NCBI RefSeq assembly: GCF_000517085.1 | Contig: NZ_KI912107.1 | Location: 1,922,398-1,986,397, forward strand | Direction: 5' to 3' | Length of the DNA stretch: 64,000 nucleotides | Origin: Saccharicrinis fermentans DSM 9555 = JCM 21142 | Lineage (GTDB): Bacteria; Bacteroidota; Bacteroidia; Bacteroidales; Marinilabiliaceae | Part shown: positions 8,598-16,708 of the stretch, in pieces | Layout: the number at the start of each line of letters is the position of its first letter | Position numbering within the stretch: the first letter of the stretch is position 1 | Program-made: the position numbers and the translations under genes | Notes under the pieces: generated by a model | What the model was told of the DNA's origin: nothing | The model's input: the letters and a program-made list of their open reading frames with translations, nothing else | The model's database searches: none

Positions 8598-9890
8598 ATG
8601 TCTGTTAGAAATTTAAATTTATTACATCCTCGTGATCAAATTATTATGATCATCAACAGGATATATCAAAAAGGTTTAACCACAACATCAGGAGGCAATA
8701 TCTCCATTATGGATGAAAGCGGCGATATGTGGGTTACACCTTCGGGAGTGGACAAAGGTTCATTGAAACCCAGCGATATTATGTGTGTAAAGGCAGACGG
8801 AACAATGGTTGGTCCACACAAACCTTCCATGGAATATCCTTTTCATAAGGCTATCTATTCGGAACGTCCAGATATAAAATCAGTAGTACATGCCCATCCA
8901 CCAGCCCTAGTAGCCTTTAGTATTGTTCGACAAATACCCAATACCAATGTGATCCCACAGGTAAAGCAAGTTTGTGGCCCGATTGGATACGCTAAATATG
9001 CCATTCCAGGAAGTAGTGATTTGGGAGATTCCATCTCAGAACAATTCCAAAAGGGTTTTGATTCTGTCATCATGGAAAACCATGGTGCTGTTGTGGGTGG
9101 AAAAAATGTAATCAAAGCCTACGAACGCTTTGAAACACTGGAATTTGCATGTAGAACACTGATCAATTCAAAGATTATTGGTGAACCCCAATTCCTAACT
9201 GAGGAACAAATATTTGGTTTTAACAACCAGATACCTACAGATCATCCCAAAATGGAAACCGTCACACATACGTCGGACGAAAAGGAACTACGCCAACAAA
9301 TAAAAGATATGGTACGTCGTGCTTGTGATCAAGGATTGATGATGAGTACTTATGGAACCATATCGGTGCGTTGGAAAGGAAATGACTTTTTAATTACACC
9401 AACCGACGCCACAAGATGGGATTTGCAAGCTAACGATATTGTACAAGTAAAAGGTGGACTCTGCGAACCTAACAAAGTTCCCAGTCGTTCTACATGGCTA
9501 CACCAAAAAATTTATGAGATGAATCCGGAAATAAATGCGATCATCTTAACTCAACCAGAATATTTGATGGCTTACGGTGTTGCTCACAAAAAGGTAGATG
9601 TCAGAACTATTCCCGAGAGCTGGATATTCTTACAAGATATGGAAAATGTACCCTTCGGGTCACATTTTTTAAGTAACGATACCATACCTCAAAAAGTATC
9701 TGCAGCTAATCCAGGAGTAATCATAGAAAATGATTCCGTACTCATGACCGGTAATTCACTTTTGCAAGCATTTGATCGTTTAGAAGTTGCTGAATTCAGT
9801 GCTAAATCACTGGTAATGGGAACATCATTAGGAGCTTTTGCCCCAATGAATGAAAATGAAATTGACGATTTACGTAAAGCATTCTTTTAA
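8598..9890 (+). CDS. fucA: Class II aldolase, L-fuculose-phosphate aldolase fused to a degenerate second aldolase domain
   Basis: Cleaves L-fuculose 1-phosphate to DHAP and L-lactaldehyde (by operon context). It has 430 residues as two tandem class II aldolase/adducin domains. Domain 1 (about 1-215) has all four zinc ligands of FucA: Glu79 (SMEYPFH), His98 and His100 (VVHAHPP) and His162 (MENHGAV). Domain 2 (about 230-430) aligns by eye with domain 1 but has lost them all: Thr299 for Glu79, Leu317 and Gln319 for the two histidines, and Asp379 for His162. Only domain 1 can be catalytic by the known mechanism; domain 2 may be structural or regulatory. The usual aldolase is a single domain of about 215 residues. 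A strong terminator follows at once. Confidence 0.85.
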   Translation: MSVRNLNLLHPRDQIIMIINRIYQKGLTTTSGGNISIMDESGDMWVTPSGVDKGSLKPSDIMCVKADGTMVGPHKPSMEYPFHKAIYSERPDIKSVVHAHPPALVAFSIVRQIPNTNVIPQVKQVCGPIGYAKYAIPGSSDLGDSISEQFQKGFDSVIMENHGAVVGGKNVIKAYERFETLEFACRTLINSKIIGEPQFLTEEQIFGFNNQIPTDHPKMETVTHTSDEKELRQQIKDMVRRACDQGLMMSTYGTISVRWKGNDFLITPTDATRWDLQANDIVQVKGGLCEPNKVPSRSTWLHQKIYEMNPEINAIILTQPEYLMAYGVAHKKVDVRTIPESWIFLQDMENVPFGSHFLSNDTIPQKVSAANPGVIIENDSVLMTGNSLLQAFDRLEVAEFSAKSLVMGTSLGAFAPMNENEIDDLRKAFF

Positions 9891-9896
9891 TAAACT

Positions 9897-9928
9897 AAAG
9901 AGCCTCTTCATTAAAAGGAGGCTCTTTT
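9897..9928 (+). terminator. Rho-independent terminator after the fucI-K-P-A operon
   Basis: Perfect 10-bp stem AAAGAGCCTC / GAGGCTCTTT with an 11-nt loop ending in a T-run, 7 bp after the aldolase stop codon. It separates the operon from fucO or attenuates read-through into it. Confidence 0.85.
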
Positions 9929-9955
9929 ACGATTAGCACTCCAAAATAAACAAGC

Positions 9956-11110
9956 ATGTTAGAAAAAAGAAGAATCTATTTACCACCATTAAGTTTGGTA
10001 GGCCCAGGTGTAATCGCCGATTTGGCTGAAGAAATTAAGGACTTAAATTGCCATAAAGTACTTATTGTGACCGACAAGATCTTAAATGAACTTGGTGTTG
10101 TCAAAAAAGTCACTGATTTATTAGACACCCAGAAAGTAAATTATGTAATTTTTGACGAAGTTAAACCCAACCCTACCTGTGCCAATGTAAATGATGCCTT
10201 AGCTGTATTCAAAGAAAACGGCTGTGATTATATTCTTACTATAGGAGGCGGTTCTCCTCAAGATTGTGGTAAAGCAGTGGGTATTTTAGCCACCAACGGT
10301 GGAGAGATTAAGGACTACGAAGGAATTAATATCTCAAAGAAAAAAGCAATTCCTACGGCTGCCATTAACACAACCGCAGGAACAGCAAGTGAGGTAACCA
10401 TCAACTATGTGATTACCGACGAGGAACGTAAAGTTAAAATGGTAATGGTGGACAAAAACTGTTTGGTTTCAATTGCCGTTAATGATCCTGAACTGATGCT
10501 CAATAAGCCAGCTCCTTTAACTGCAGCAACAGGCATGGATGCCTTAACCCACGCCATTGAAGCATATGTCTCGGTTGGAGCATTCCCATGGTCTGATCAT
10601 ATGGCTTTGTATGCCATTGAATTGATTGCAGAAAGCCTTCGTGATGCTGTAAAGGATGGTAAAAACCTGGAAGCTCGCAGCAAAATGGCTTGGGCACAAT
10701 TTATTGCCGGACAGGCATTTTCTAACTGCGGACTAGGATTTGTTCACTCAGCTGCTCACCAATTAGGAGGACAATACAATACGCCTCACGGTGTAGCCAA
10801 TGCGGTTTTATTGCCACATGTGGAAAGGTTCAACCTCTCTGCTTGTCCTGAAAAATTTGCTAAAATAGCAAAAGCGATGGGTGTAGATACCTCAACAATG
10901 AGCACCGAAGAAGCAGCTGAATCAGCACTAGACGCAATTTCACAGTTATCGAAAGACGTTGGAATACCGTCCGGCATTAAAGAACTTGGGGCTAAAGCTG
11001 AAGATTTTGAATTAATGGCTAAAAATGCTCTGGCGGATGTTTGTACCGGAGGAAACCCCAAAGAAATATCTTTAGAAGATGCAATGGCAATTTATGAAAA
11101 TGCCATGTAA
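9956..11110 (+). CDS. fucO: Lactaldehyde reductase / iron-containing alcohol dehydrogenase
   Basis: Reduces L-lactaldehyde from the aldolase step to (S)-1,2-propanediol with NADH, which makes sense for fermentative fucose use. It has 384 residues, the family's normal length. It shows the NAD-binding GGGSPQDCGKA, the TTAGTASEVT motif, and the iron ligands in GMDALTHAIEAYVS (Asp and His) and HSAAHQLGGQYNTPHG (two His), all in the usual order. It lies 65 bp downstream of the aldolase, behind a terminator, so it may be partly uncoupled from the operon. No own promoter is obvious in that short gap. General alcohol dehydrogenases of this family are the alternative. Confidence 0.9.
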   Translation: MLEKRRIYLPPLSLVGPGVIADLAEEIKDLNCHKVLIVTDKILNELGVVKKVTDLLDTQKVNYVIFDEVKPNPTCANVNDALAVFKENGCDYILTIGGGSPQDCGKAVGILATNGGEIKDYEGINISKKKAIPTAAINTTAGTASEVTINYVITDEERKVKMVMVDKNCLVSIAVNDPELMLNKPAPLTAATGMDALTHAIEAYVSVGAFPWSDHMALYAIELIAESLRDAVKDGKNLEARSKMAWAQFIAGQAFSNCGLGFVHSAAHQLGGQYNTPHGVANAVLLPHVERFNLSACPEKFAKIAKAMGVDTSTMSTEEAAESALDAISQLSKDVGIPSGIKELGAKAEDFELMAKNALADVCTGGNPKEISLEDAMAIYENAM

Positions 11111-11152
11111 AGCTAGAATCACTTTTTTTTCATTATAGTTTTTTTCTATTTT

Positions 11153-11198
11153 AATCCCTGAGAAACGATTGAACACGCTTTTTTCTCAGGGATTTTTT
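11153..11198 (+). terminator. Rho-independent terminator after fucO
   Basis: Perfect 13-bp stem AATCCCTGAGAAA / TTTCTCAGGGATT followed by a T-run (TTTTTTCTT). It ends the fucose region before the CAZyme locus, which is transcribed in the opposite direction. Confidence 0.9.
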
Positions 11199-11384
11199 CT
11201 TACTAAGTAAAAATAAGGCTAGTAAATGTGGCAAGGATATTTACACTAATTGCTTTGTCGTGATCCATTACACCACACAACAGACGCTTAATTAGTGGCT
11301 GCAAGAAAACGACCATTTTTTCTGTCTTTGATAAGAAAGCTTCAAAGACAAGGCTTTCGATATTTTTGAAACCAAGGAGTTTAC

Positions 11385-11450
11385 TGATTGTAAATGACTG
11401 TTTCAAAAATGAGAATAACGCAGTATTTGGAGTTTTCTTGCAAAGACTAA
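11385..11450 (-). repeat. 66-bp inverted repeat, left copy
   Basis: This stretch is the exact reverse complement of 30179-30244 (66 of 66 positions by eye) and lies 13 bp from the stop codon of the following minus-strand gene. On the minus strand it keeps a short open frame reading SLCKKTPNTALFSFLKQSF, which continues for another 60 residues or so to about 11203 in this copy only. That frame looks like a remnant of something, possibly an insertion-sequence gene, but I do not recognise it. The remainder of the 353-bp gap 11111-11463 holds only the fucO terminator. Confidence 0.85.
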
Positions 11451-11463
11451 TTAATAACTTACC

Positions 11464-13122
11464 TTATCTCATGTATTTTTTACGTAATTCATTTACCTTC
11501 TCATGCGCATTTTGAGCAATATGTCTTTTGAAATTTTGTGTGTATAAAGTAGCCAAGGAGTCGTACCTTGAGGGTAGTTTTTTATAGTTAGCCCAAGCTT
11601 TATCATAAGCCTTTATCCATTTCACAACCGCCTTGTCATTACCTGTCGCTTCGGCATAGGACATATATACCAATGTTCGATAAATTTCATACAATTCTAA
11701 GCCATATAGAGCTGAACCAATTGCATGTTGACGTGACTCTTCATTTTCCCAATGAATACTTTTGGCCAGCTTCACAATTTTCTTCCACATAGCAACCGAC
11801 TCATCCTTTTGTTTCAGGTTTCGCATTTGCGCTATTTCATTCTGAGGGGTCTTCGGCCAAGAAATACCCTGATCCCTTGTCCACCATGTATCCATATCAC
11901 GATAAGTAGTATTTCGACCACGTACCACCGCATCAGCCGAGAGCAAACAAAGATTTCTAAATTTGGCCACATCATCACCTTTAAGATGAATACGTTCTGT
12001 GGCATATCTATTTAAGATATGTTCCTCTGTTTGTTTCGTATCATTTGCCCATTGTGCCATAACCCACGCATTTACATCACACCACATCTCATTTTTTATG
12101 TAGGGTCCATTCCAGCCCCCTCCTCTGGTCCACGTCCAAATACCAGCATATAAATCAGGTCGTTTCTCCACAAATTCAGCAAGACTATTTATCATTTCCT
12201 CAGGCATGCGTTCATGTTCTTCAAAACCATTGATCACTCCATTGGCTATGTAATTAGGGTAAGCTCCCTTACCTTCGTACTCACGAGCACACTGTACTTC
12301 TATTATTTGCTTATGACGCCCCTGTCCGATCACCTTACTAAACGGATTGCCTCTATGAAAATCACCCTCGCAATGTTTAATACTGATGGTTAAGTTCCGG
12401 TGAGGTTCAATCGCGGCATTCACCTTCAAATAAGTGTTCAAATTAACATCAAAAGATCGCCATGTACGAAAAATTAGTTGCTTATCTCTTTGCACACAAA
12501 TCTCTTCACGCAATATTTTCATCAGAGGAATGATGGTATTATCTGCGTCTTGTCTATTCTGAATAGCCCCCCTATGATAGGGCGCATCATGAAGATAAGT
12601 TTCTCCAATGCGCACTACCAAGCCATCCATCTCAGGAAATTGATCAAATATTTCTCGAATTTCAGCTCTTATATACTTTTCAGTTAGTGGATCATTGGGA
12701 TTACCAAAGGTATCTTCCATACCATACTTTTCTATTAACCTTTTCGGAAATAAGACAAGATCCGACATAGCATATACACCAATACCTTGCGCTTTAGCAG
12801 CCTTATACATTTCTTTAATTTGTACAGCCTTTTTATCAACCCATTCCCGATCAGCAGAACCTTTGGGTAAAATTTCTTTATCCACAGACTCCCAATGAAT
12901 AGCCAAAGCTGGTGATTCAAAAAGAAAATAGACTTTTCCATTATAACCCATTTCTTTTATTACCTCTGGATTATTATATGCAGAAACATAAGGTTCTTCA
13001 CCTGGATTATGATGCACCATATCAAGTACAAATGGCGTATTTTCTAATCCTTGAGACCATATCGTGTTTATGCTGAAGCATAAACAAAAAACAATCAATA
13101 ATTTATTTTTTTGATTCATCAT
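11464..13122 (-). CDS. Secreted TIM-barrel-like glycoside hydrolase, family not recognised
   Basis: Protein of 552 residues with a clear Sec signal peptide (hydrophobic LLIVFCLCFSI, cleavage after about residue 23, SQG). The mature part has long stretches that look like a catalytic alpha/beta barrel: VVRIGETYLHDAPYH, LIFRTWRSFDVN, ISIKHCEGDFHRG, IIEVQCAREYEGKG and AGIWTWTRGGGWNGPY. The tail is helical and charged. The pattern of Glu and Asp at strand ends recalls the clan of GH20/GH67/GH84-type enzymes, but I cannot place it in a family. It is the last gene of the minus-strand locus, downstream of a TPR protein, so it probably trims the same glycan in the periplasm. Function beyond glycosidase-like is unknown. 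Confidence 0.6.
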   Translation of the reverse strand: MMNQKNKLLIVFCLCFSINTIWSQGLENTPFVLDMVHHNPGEEPYVSAYNNPEVIKEMGYNGKVYFLFESPALAIHWESVDKEILPKGSADREWVDKKAVQIKEMYKAAKAQGIGVYAMSDLVLFPKRLIEKYGMEDTFGNPNDPLTEKYIRAEIREIFDQFPEMDGLVVRIGETYLHDAPYHRGAIQNRQDADNTIIPLMKILREEICVQRDKQLIFRTWRSFDVNLNTYLKVNAAIEPHRNLTISIKHCEGDFHRGNPFSKVIGQGRHKQIIEVQCAREYEGKGAYPNYIANGVINGFEEHERMPEEMINSLAEFVEKRPDLYAGIWTWTRGGGWNGPYIKNEMWCDVNAWVMAQWANDTKQTEEHILNRYATERIHLKGDDVAKFRNLCLLSADAVVRGRNTTYRDMDTWWTRDQGISWPKTPQNEIAQMRNLKQKDESVAMWKKIVKLAKSIHWENEESRQHAIGSALYGLELYEIYRTLVYMSYAEATGNDKAVVKWIKAYDKAWANYKKLPSRYDSLATLYTQNFKRHIAQNAHEKVNELRKKYMR

Positions 13123-13215
13123 TAAATGGGTTAATCAATAATTTTGGCCTACACTGCCACTAATATGCGACACACCATGTACGTTAAAACACAAAGACAT
13201 ACACTTAATTTACAA

Positions 13216-14088
13216 TTATTTATACTTTTGCGCCTTTTCTTTTTCTCCTAAACGAGTATAGACCGCATAAAGCATCTTTTTAAGGTTAGGATCTTGTTTT
13301 TTCTCATAAGCTTTAGAAAGATAAGTTTCTGCCTCTCTGTAAATAACTTTAGCTCCTTCCAATGATTTAATGTATTTAGAATAATCAACCCTGGACGGTT
13401 TGGCAATGGCCTCATAAGCCTTTTTCTTTTTAGCATATACAGCATTTCCTTTTTCAAAAAGAATCTGACCTAAACGCATATTCGCCGAAGTATAATCTGG
13501 ATCCTTCTGTAGTGCTACTTTATAAACCTCTTCAGCACTATCTATTTGTCCAGTACTCTGAAAACCTAGTCCTTTATAATATGGATACTTAGGCGAATCG
13601 GGAAACCACTGCATTAACTTATCCGATGACACCAATAACTTATCGTATTGTTTTGTCCTTAAATAATGGGTACATAAACTCCGTTCTACATCCCACTCAA
13701 ATTCAGGAAAATACTTCCCTTTTTCCAACAACATCCATTCGTGTAAATCATTTTGCTTGGCTGTTTTAGCCAAAGCTATCGCCTTGTCATAAATAGATAA
13801 CTCCAGCACCTTATATTTCAATGCTTTTGTATAATGTTCAAGTGCCTCCTGAATATTACCTATCTCTTCATAGCAGATCCCTGCATAACCATATCCTTCG
13901 CCCACCTGAGCAGAATCCCCCTCTCCTGTTTCAAAAGCTGCCTTGTATTTTAACAGTGCACCGTTATAGTCTTGCGCTACCACCAAAGCTTTAGCACTAC
14001 TATAAAGCGCACTTACGTCTTGTGCCTTGGCTTGATGGAATAAAAAAAACAATAATACGGGTATCATTAAATTTCTAACTCTCTTCAT
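13216..14088 (-). CDS. Secreted tetratricopeptide-repeat protein
   Basis: Protein of 290 residues with a signal peptide (MKRVRNLMIPVLLFFLFHQAKAQ). It then has helical repeats that match the TPR pattern: AKALVVAQDYNGALLKYKAA, GYAGICYEEIGNIQEALEHYTKAL, YKGLGFQSTGQIDSAEEVYKVAL and ANMRLGQILFEKGN. It has no catalytic motif, so it likely acts as a periplasmic scaffold for protein-protein contacts. It lies between the unassigned hydrolase and the beta-helix/PDZ protein on the same strand, with gaps of 93 and 180 bp. Its link to glycan use is by position only. Confidence 0.8.
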   Translation of the reverse strand: MKRVRNLMIPVLLFFLFHQAKAQDVSALYSSAKALVVAQDYNGALLKYKAAFETGEGDSAQVGEGYGYAGICYEEIGNIQEALEHYTKALKYKVLELSIYDKAIALAKTAKQNDLHEWMLLEKGKYFPEFEWDVERSLCTHYLRTKQYDKLLVSSDKLMQWFPDSPKYPYYKGLGFQSTGQIDSAEEVYKVALQKDPDYTSANMRLGQILFEKGNAVYAKKKKAYEAIAKPSRVDYSKYIKSLEGAKVIYREAETYLSKAYEKKQDPNLKKMLYAVYTRLGEKEKAQKYK

Positions 14089-14268
14089 AATTCTTTTATA
14101 TTTTTCTTACAATAGTTCTATCATAATTTAAAGGGTTTCAAATACTCACTCCAAACACCCCATATAACTCACACCATTTTTAAACATCCTTTTGAGTAAA
14201 TTACTGATCCATTACATGCCAGTGTTGAACAGTCAGGTCATACAAACTTTAGTTCCTCGAAATAAAGG

Positions 14269-16641
14269 TTATTTTAGATAAATCAAAAGAGAATTTTCTT
14301 TTTGATTCCTCATTACCACCACATTCATTTCACCCTTTTCTTGATACTTCCTATTTTCCTTTAAAAAATCAACTGTATTATTCACAGAAACACCTTCCAC
14401 TTCAAGAATCACATCTCCCTTTTTTAAACCCTTATTTTTTACAGCAGGACTATGTTTCCAGGTTCTTAAAACAATAACACCCTCAGCAGTATTTAAACCA
14501 TAGGCCGATTGTTCCTGTTCCGAATCTACACTTTTAAGTTGATTTCGCAACCATGACACCACAGGACTTTTTCCTTGGTTACTTTCCGTACGGGCTATAA
14601 GTTGGGGTACTTCTGGAGTTTTAGCCATCGCTTTAAACTTCTGTTTTTCCACACCAAACACATCCATAGGAAAATTAACAAAACCTAGCTTAATAGCTGG
14701 AGAATTCGCATCCACTGTAAAGTCAAGGTTTTCCGGATCTTTAAACATAGGGTCTCCATATGAGCTATGTATATCACGGTCATAAATTTGTGATTTCAAC
14801 ATAGCTGCCTCATTGGGAAACAAATTATGGTCCAGTTCCTTTCCCCACCCCAAAAGACCTACGTCCTGATAGGCATCCATCACAATATTTTTCCGGAATA
14901 CATCTTCACTGGAAGCAAACCAAACATGTGGATGTAATGAGTTATTGACGGTAATATTATTCTCCACCACCCTATAAAATCCTTCCCGCAATTTGATACC
15001 ATTATTCAAACACAGATTATTATAAATATGGTAATTGGATGAACCATCATCCAAATCAATATCCCAGCCATGATCGCAACGAAAACGATTGTTCCGAATA
15101 ATGGTTGTATGGATAGCATCCCACTTGGGCATACTAGGATAAGTTGAGGTCAGACTGTCCATGACATGTCTTTTGGGATGCCAAAAACGATCTCGGCCCC
15201 AAGAATTAAACGAACCATGGTCACTTGTTTCCAATACGGTATTAAACACATCATTGTATTCCAAAACATGCCCACCCCAGGTACCATCACCAATATTAAT
15301 TCCAGCACGCGGCACATCATATATACTATTGTGACTAACCGTAATATCCATAGCCATAGATATTTGCACCCCTGCACTTTGTTTTTCTATTCGGCCAATA
15401 CGGTGAATCAGATTATCATATACCAAACACTGACGAGGATAAAGCTCATTCTTTGGTCCATGAATGGTATCCATATCTTCATAATCAACAAACTGTCCAT
15501 AATTAAATGATGGCGAACGCACAGCAGAAGCATCTCCCACAAAAGAGATGGCACTGGCTCCACACTCATGAATATGATTGCCTTTTATCTCCAGGCCTTT
15601 GTTATACTTGCTCGCCATTATTACATTACCTCCCAGTTTGGTAAATTCACAATCTTCAACAGCACACCCTTCAGTACCTTCAAAAAACAATGCACTCCCC
15701 CGGTATATAGTCCAGTCACTTCTCAATAAAGGCTCATATGCTTCAAAAAGGGTACGCTGCGTACCTTCAAATTTAATACCTGAAATACGAACATCGACCA
15801 CCGGATTATCCAAGGTTCCAACTATTTGTACCAAATCCTTTAGTACAGATGCCTCAAAGTGAGCAGTGTTTATATTTATATTCGTTGCCGGCCAGTAATA
15901 AAGTTTGTTTTCCTTTTCATCCAGATACCATTCACCAGGGCTGTCCAATTCTTCAAACACATTCTCAACCATTCGGTATTCTTTATGTGGTTTGGATCCT
16001 CTGTTATTTTGATGTCCTCCTTTCAACACAGGAGTTCCATCCTCATTCACTCCTTCTATTTGCCAGTGAAAGCCACCCCAACGACCACTATGCAAGGCAT
16101 GAAACAATGCTCCTTGAGGGTTCTTCCAGGAAGCTACACGTTCCTTCGAAAGGGCATCTTCGGCATATCCCTGCCAATAATGTGCTGACTCATCATAGTT
16201 CGGATAGCGCGCTAAGATTTGCGTATTACCATCGGCGACCAACTGATCAAATGAAATTTTCTCGGTGAGTGTAGACACATAAATATGCTCATCAAACTTT
16301 TCCCAGTTCAATGACAAAGGCACTGAGCCCTTAAAGCTTACCTTATCTGCTCCTCTTCCAATAATGCTTAAGCCATTTAAAGCCGGAGAAATAACCAAAT
16401 GCGACTTTAAATAATACTGTCCCGGCTCCACATAAATAATGATATCCTTTGCTTGCTTTTCCTTTTTCAATTTACGTGCATATACCAATGCATCCTCCAT
16501 CTCATTGAATATATTCGTTGGACTATTCTCATTGGAAACTATCGCCTTCTGATCTACAAAAATCTCATATTCGTTTGTTGTGCATGCTCCCAAGGAAATC
16601 ACCAGGCACACGAATATTACTAATTTAAACCTGTTTATCAT
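14269..16641 (-). CDS. Right-handed beta-helix lipoprotein, GH141-like, with C-terminal PDZ domain
   Basis: Protein of 790 residues. A lipoprotein signal (VCLVISLGAC, lipidated Cys about residue 20) predicts membrane anchoring. The body shows parallel beta-helix features, with repeated short segments such as CAVEDCEFTKLGGNVI, LEIKGNHIHECGASAI, ITVSHNSIYDVPRAGI and TIIRNNRFRCDHGWDI. The segment GEWYLDEKENKLYYWP is typical of GH141-like proteins, a family that includes alpha-L-fucosidases and xylanases. Residues about 700-790 form a PDZ domain (GVIVLRTWKHSPAVKNKGLKKGDVILEVEG). A fucose-releasing activity would suit the neighbouring fuc operon but is inferred. A polysaccharide lyase of a beta-helix family is the alternative. 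Confidence 0.7.
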   Translation of the reverse strand: MINRFKLVIFVCLVISLGACTTNEYEIFVDQKAIVSNENSPTNIFNEMEDALVYARKLKKEKQAKDIIIYVEPGQYYLKSHLVISPALNGLSIIGRGADKVSFKGSVPLSLNWEKFDEHIYVSTLTEKISFDQLVADGNTQILARYPNYDESAHYWQGYAEDALSKERVASWKNPQGALFHALHSGRWGGFHWQIEGVNEDGTPVLKGGHQNNRGSKPHKEYRMVENVFEELDSPGEWYLDEKENKLYYWPATNININTAHFEASVLKDLVQIVGTLDNPVVDVRISGIKFEGTQRTLFEAYEPLLRSDWTIYRGSALFFEGTEGCAVEDCEFTKLGGNVIMASKYNKGLEIKGNHIHECGASAISFVGDASAVRSPSFNYGQFVDYEDMDTIHGPKNELYPRQCLVYDNLIHRIGRIEKQSAGVQISMAMDITVSHNSIYDVPRAGINIGDGTWGGHVLEYNDVFNTVLETSDHGSFNSWGRDRFWHPKRHVMDSLTSTYPSMPKWDAIHTTIIRNNRFRCDHGWDIDLDDGSSNYHIYNNLCLNNGIKLREGFYRVVENNITVNNSLHPHVWFASSEDVFRKNIVMDAYQDVGLLGWGKELDHNLFPNEAAMLKSQIYDRDIHSSYGDPMFKDPENLDFTVDANSPAIKLGFVNFPMDVFGVEKQKFKAMAKTPEVPQLIARTESNQGKSPVVSWLRNQLKSVDSEQEQSAYGLNTAEGVIVLRTWKHSPAVKNKGLKKGDVILEVEGVSVNNTVDFLKENRKYQEKGEMNVVVMRNQKENSLLIYLK

Positions 16642-16708
16642 ACAAACACCATTTTTTAATCAATTTCTACTAAAACAACACGAAGTATAAATCCTCTATA
16701 AAGGACAA

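Noticed and set aside
15166-15510. Plus-strand frame of 114 codons within the beta-helix gene, and many similar antisense frames
   Set aside because: Antisense shadows of well-supported genes with unlikely amino-acid composition.
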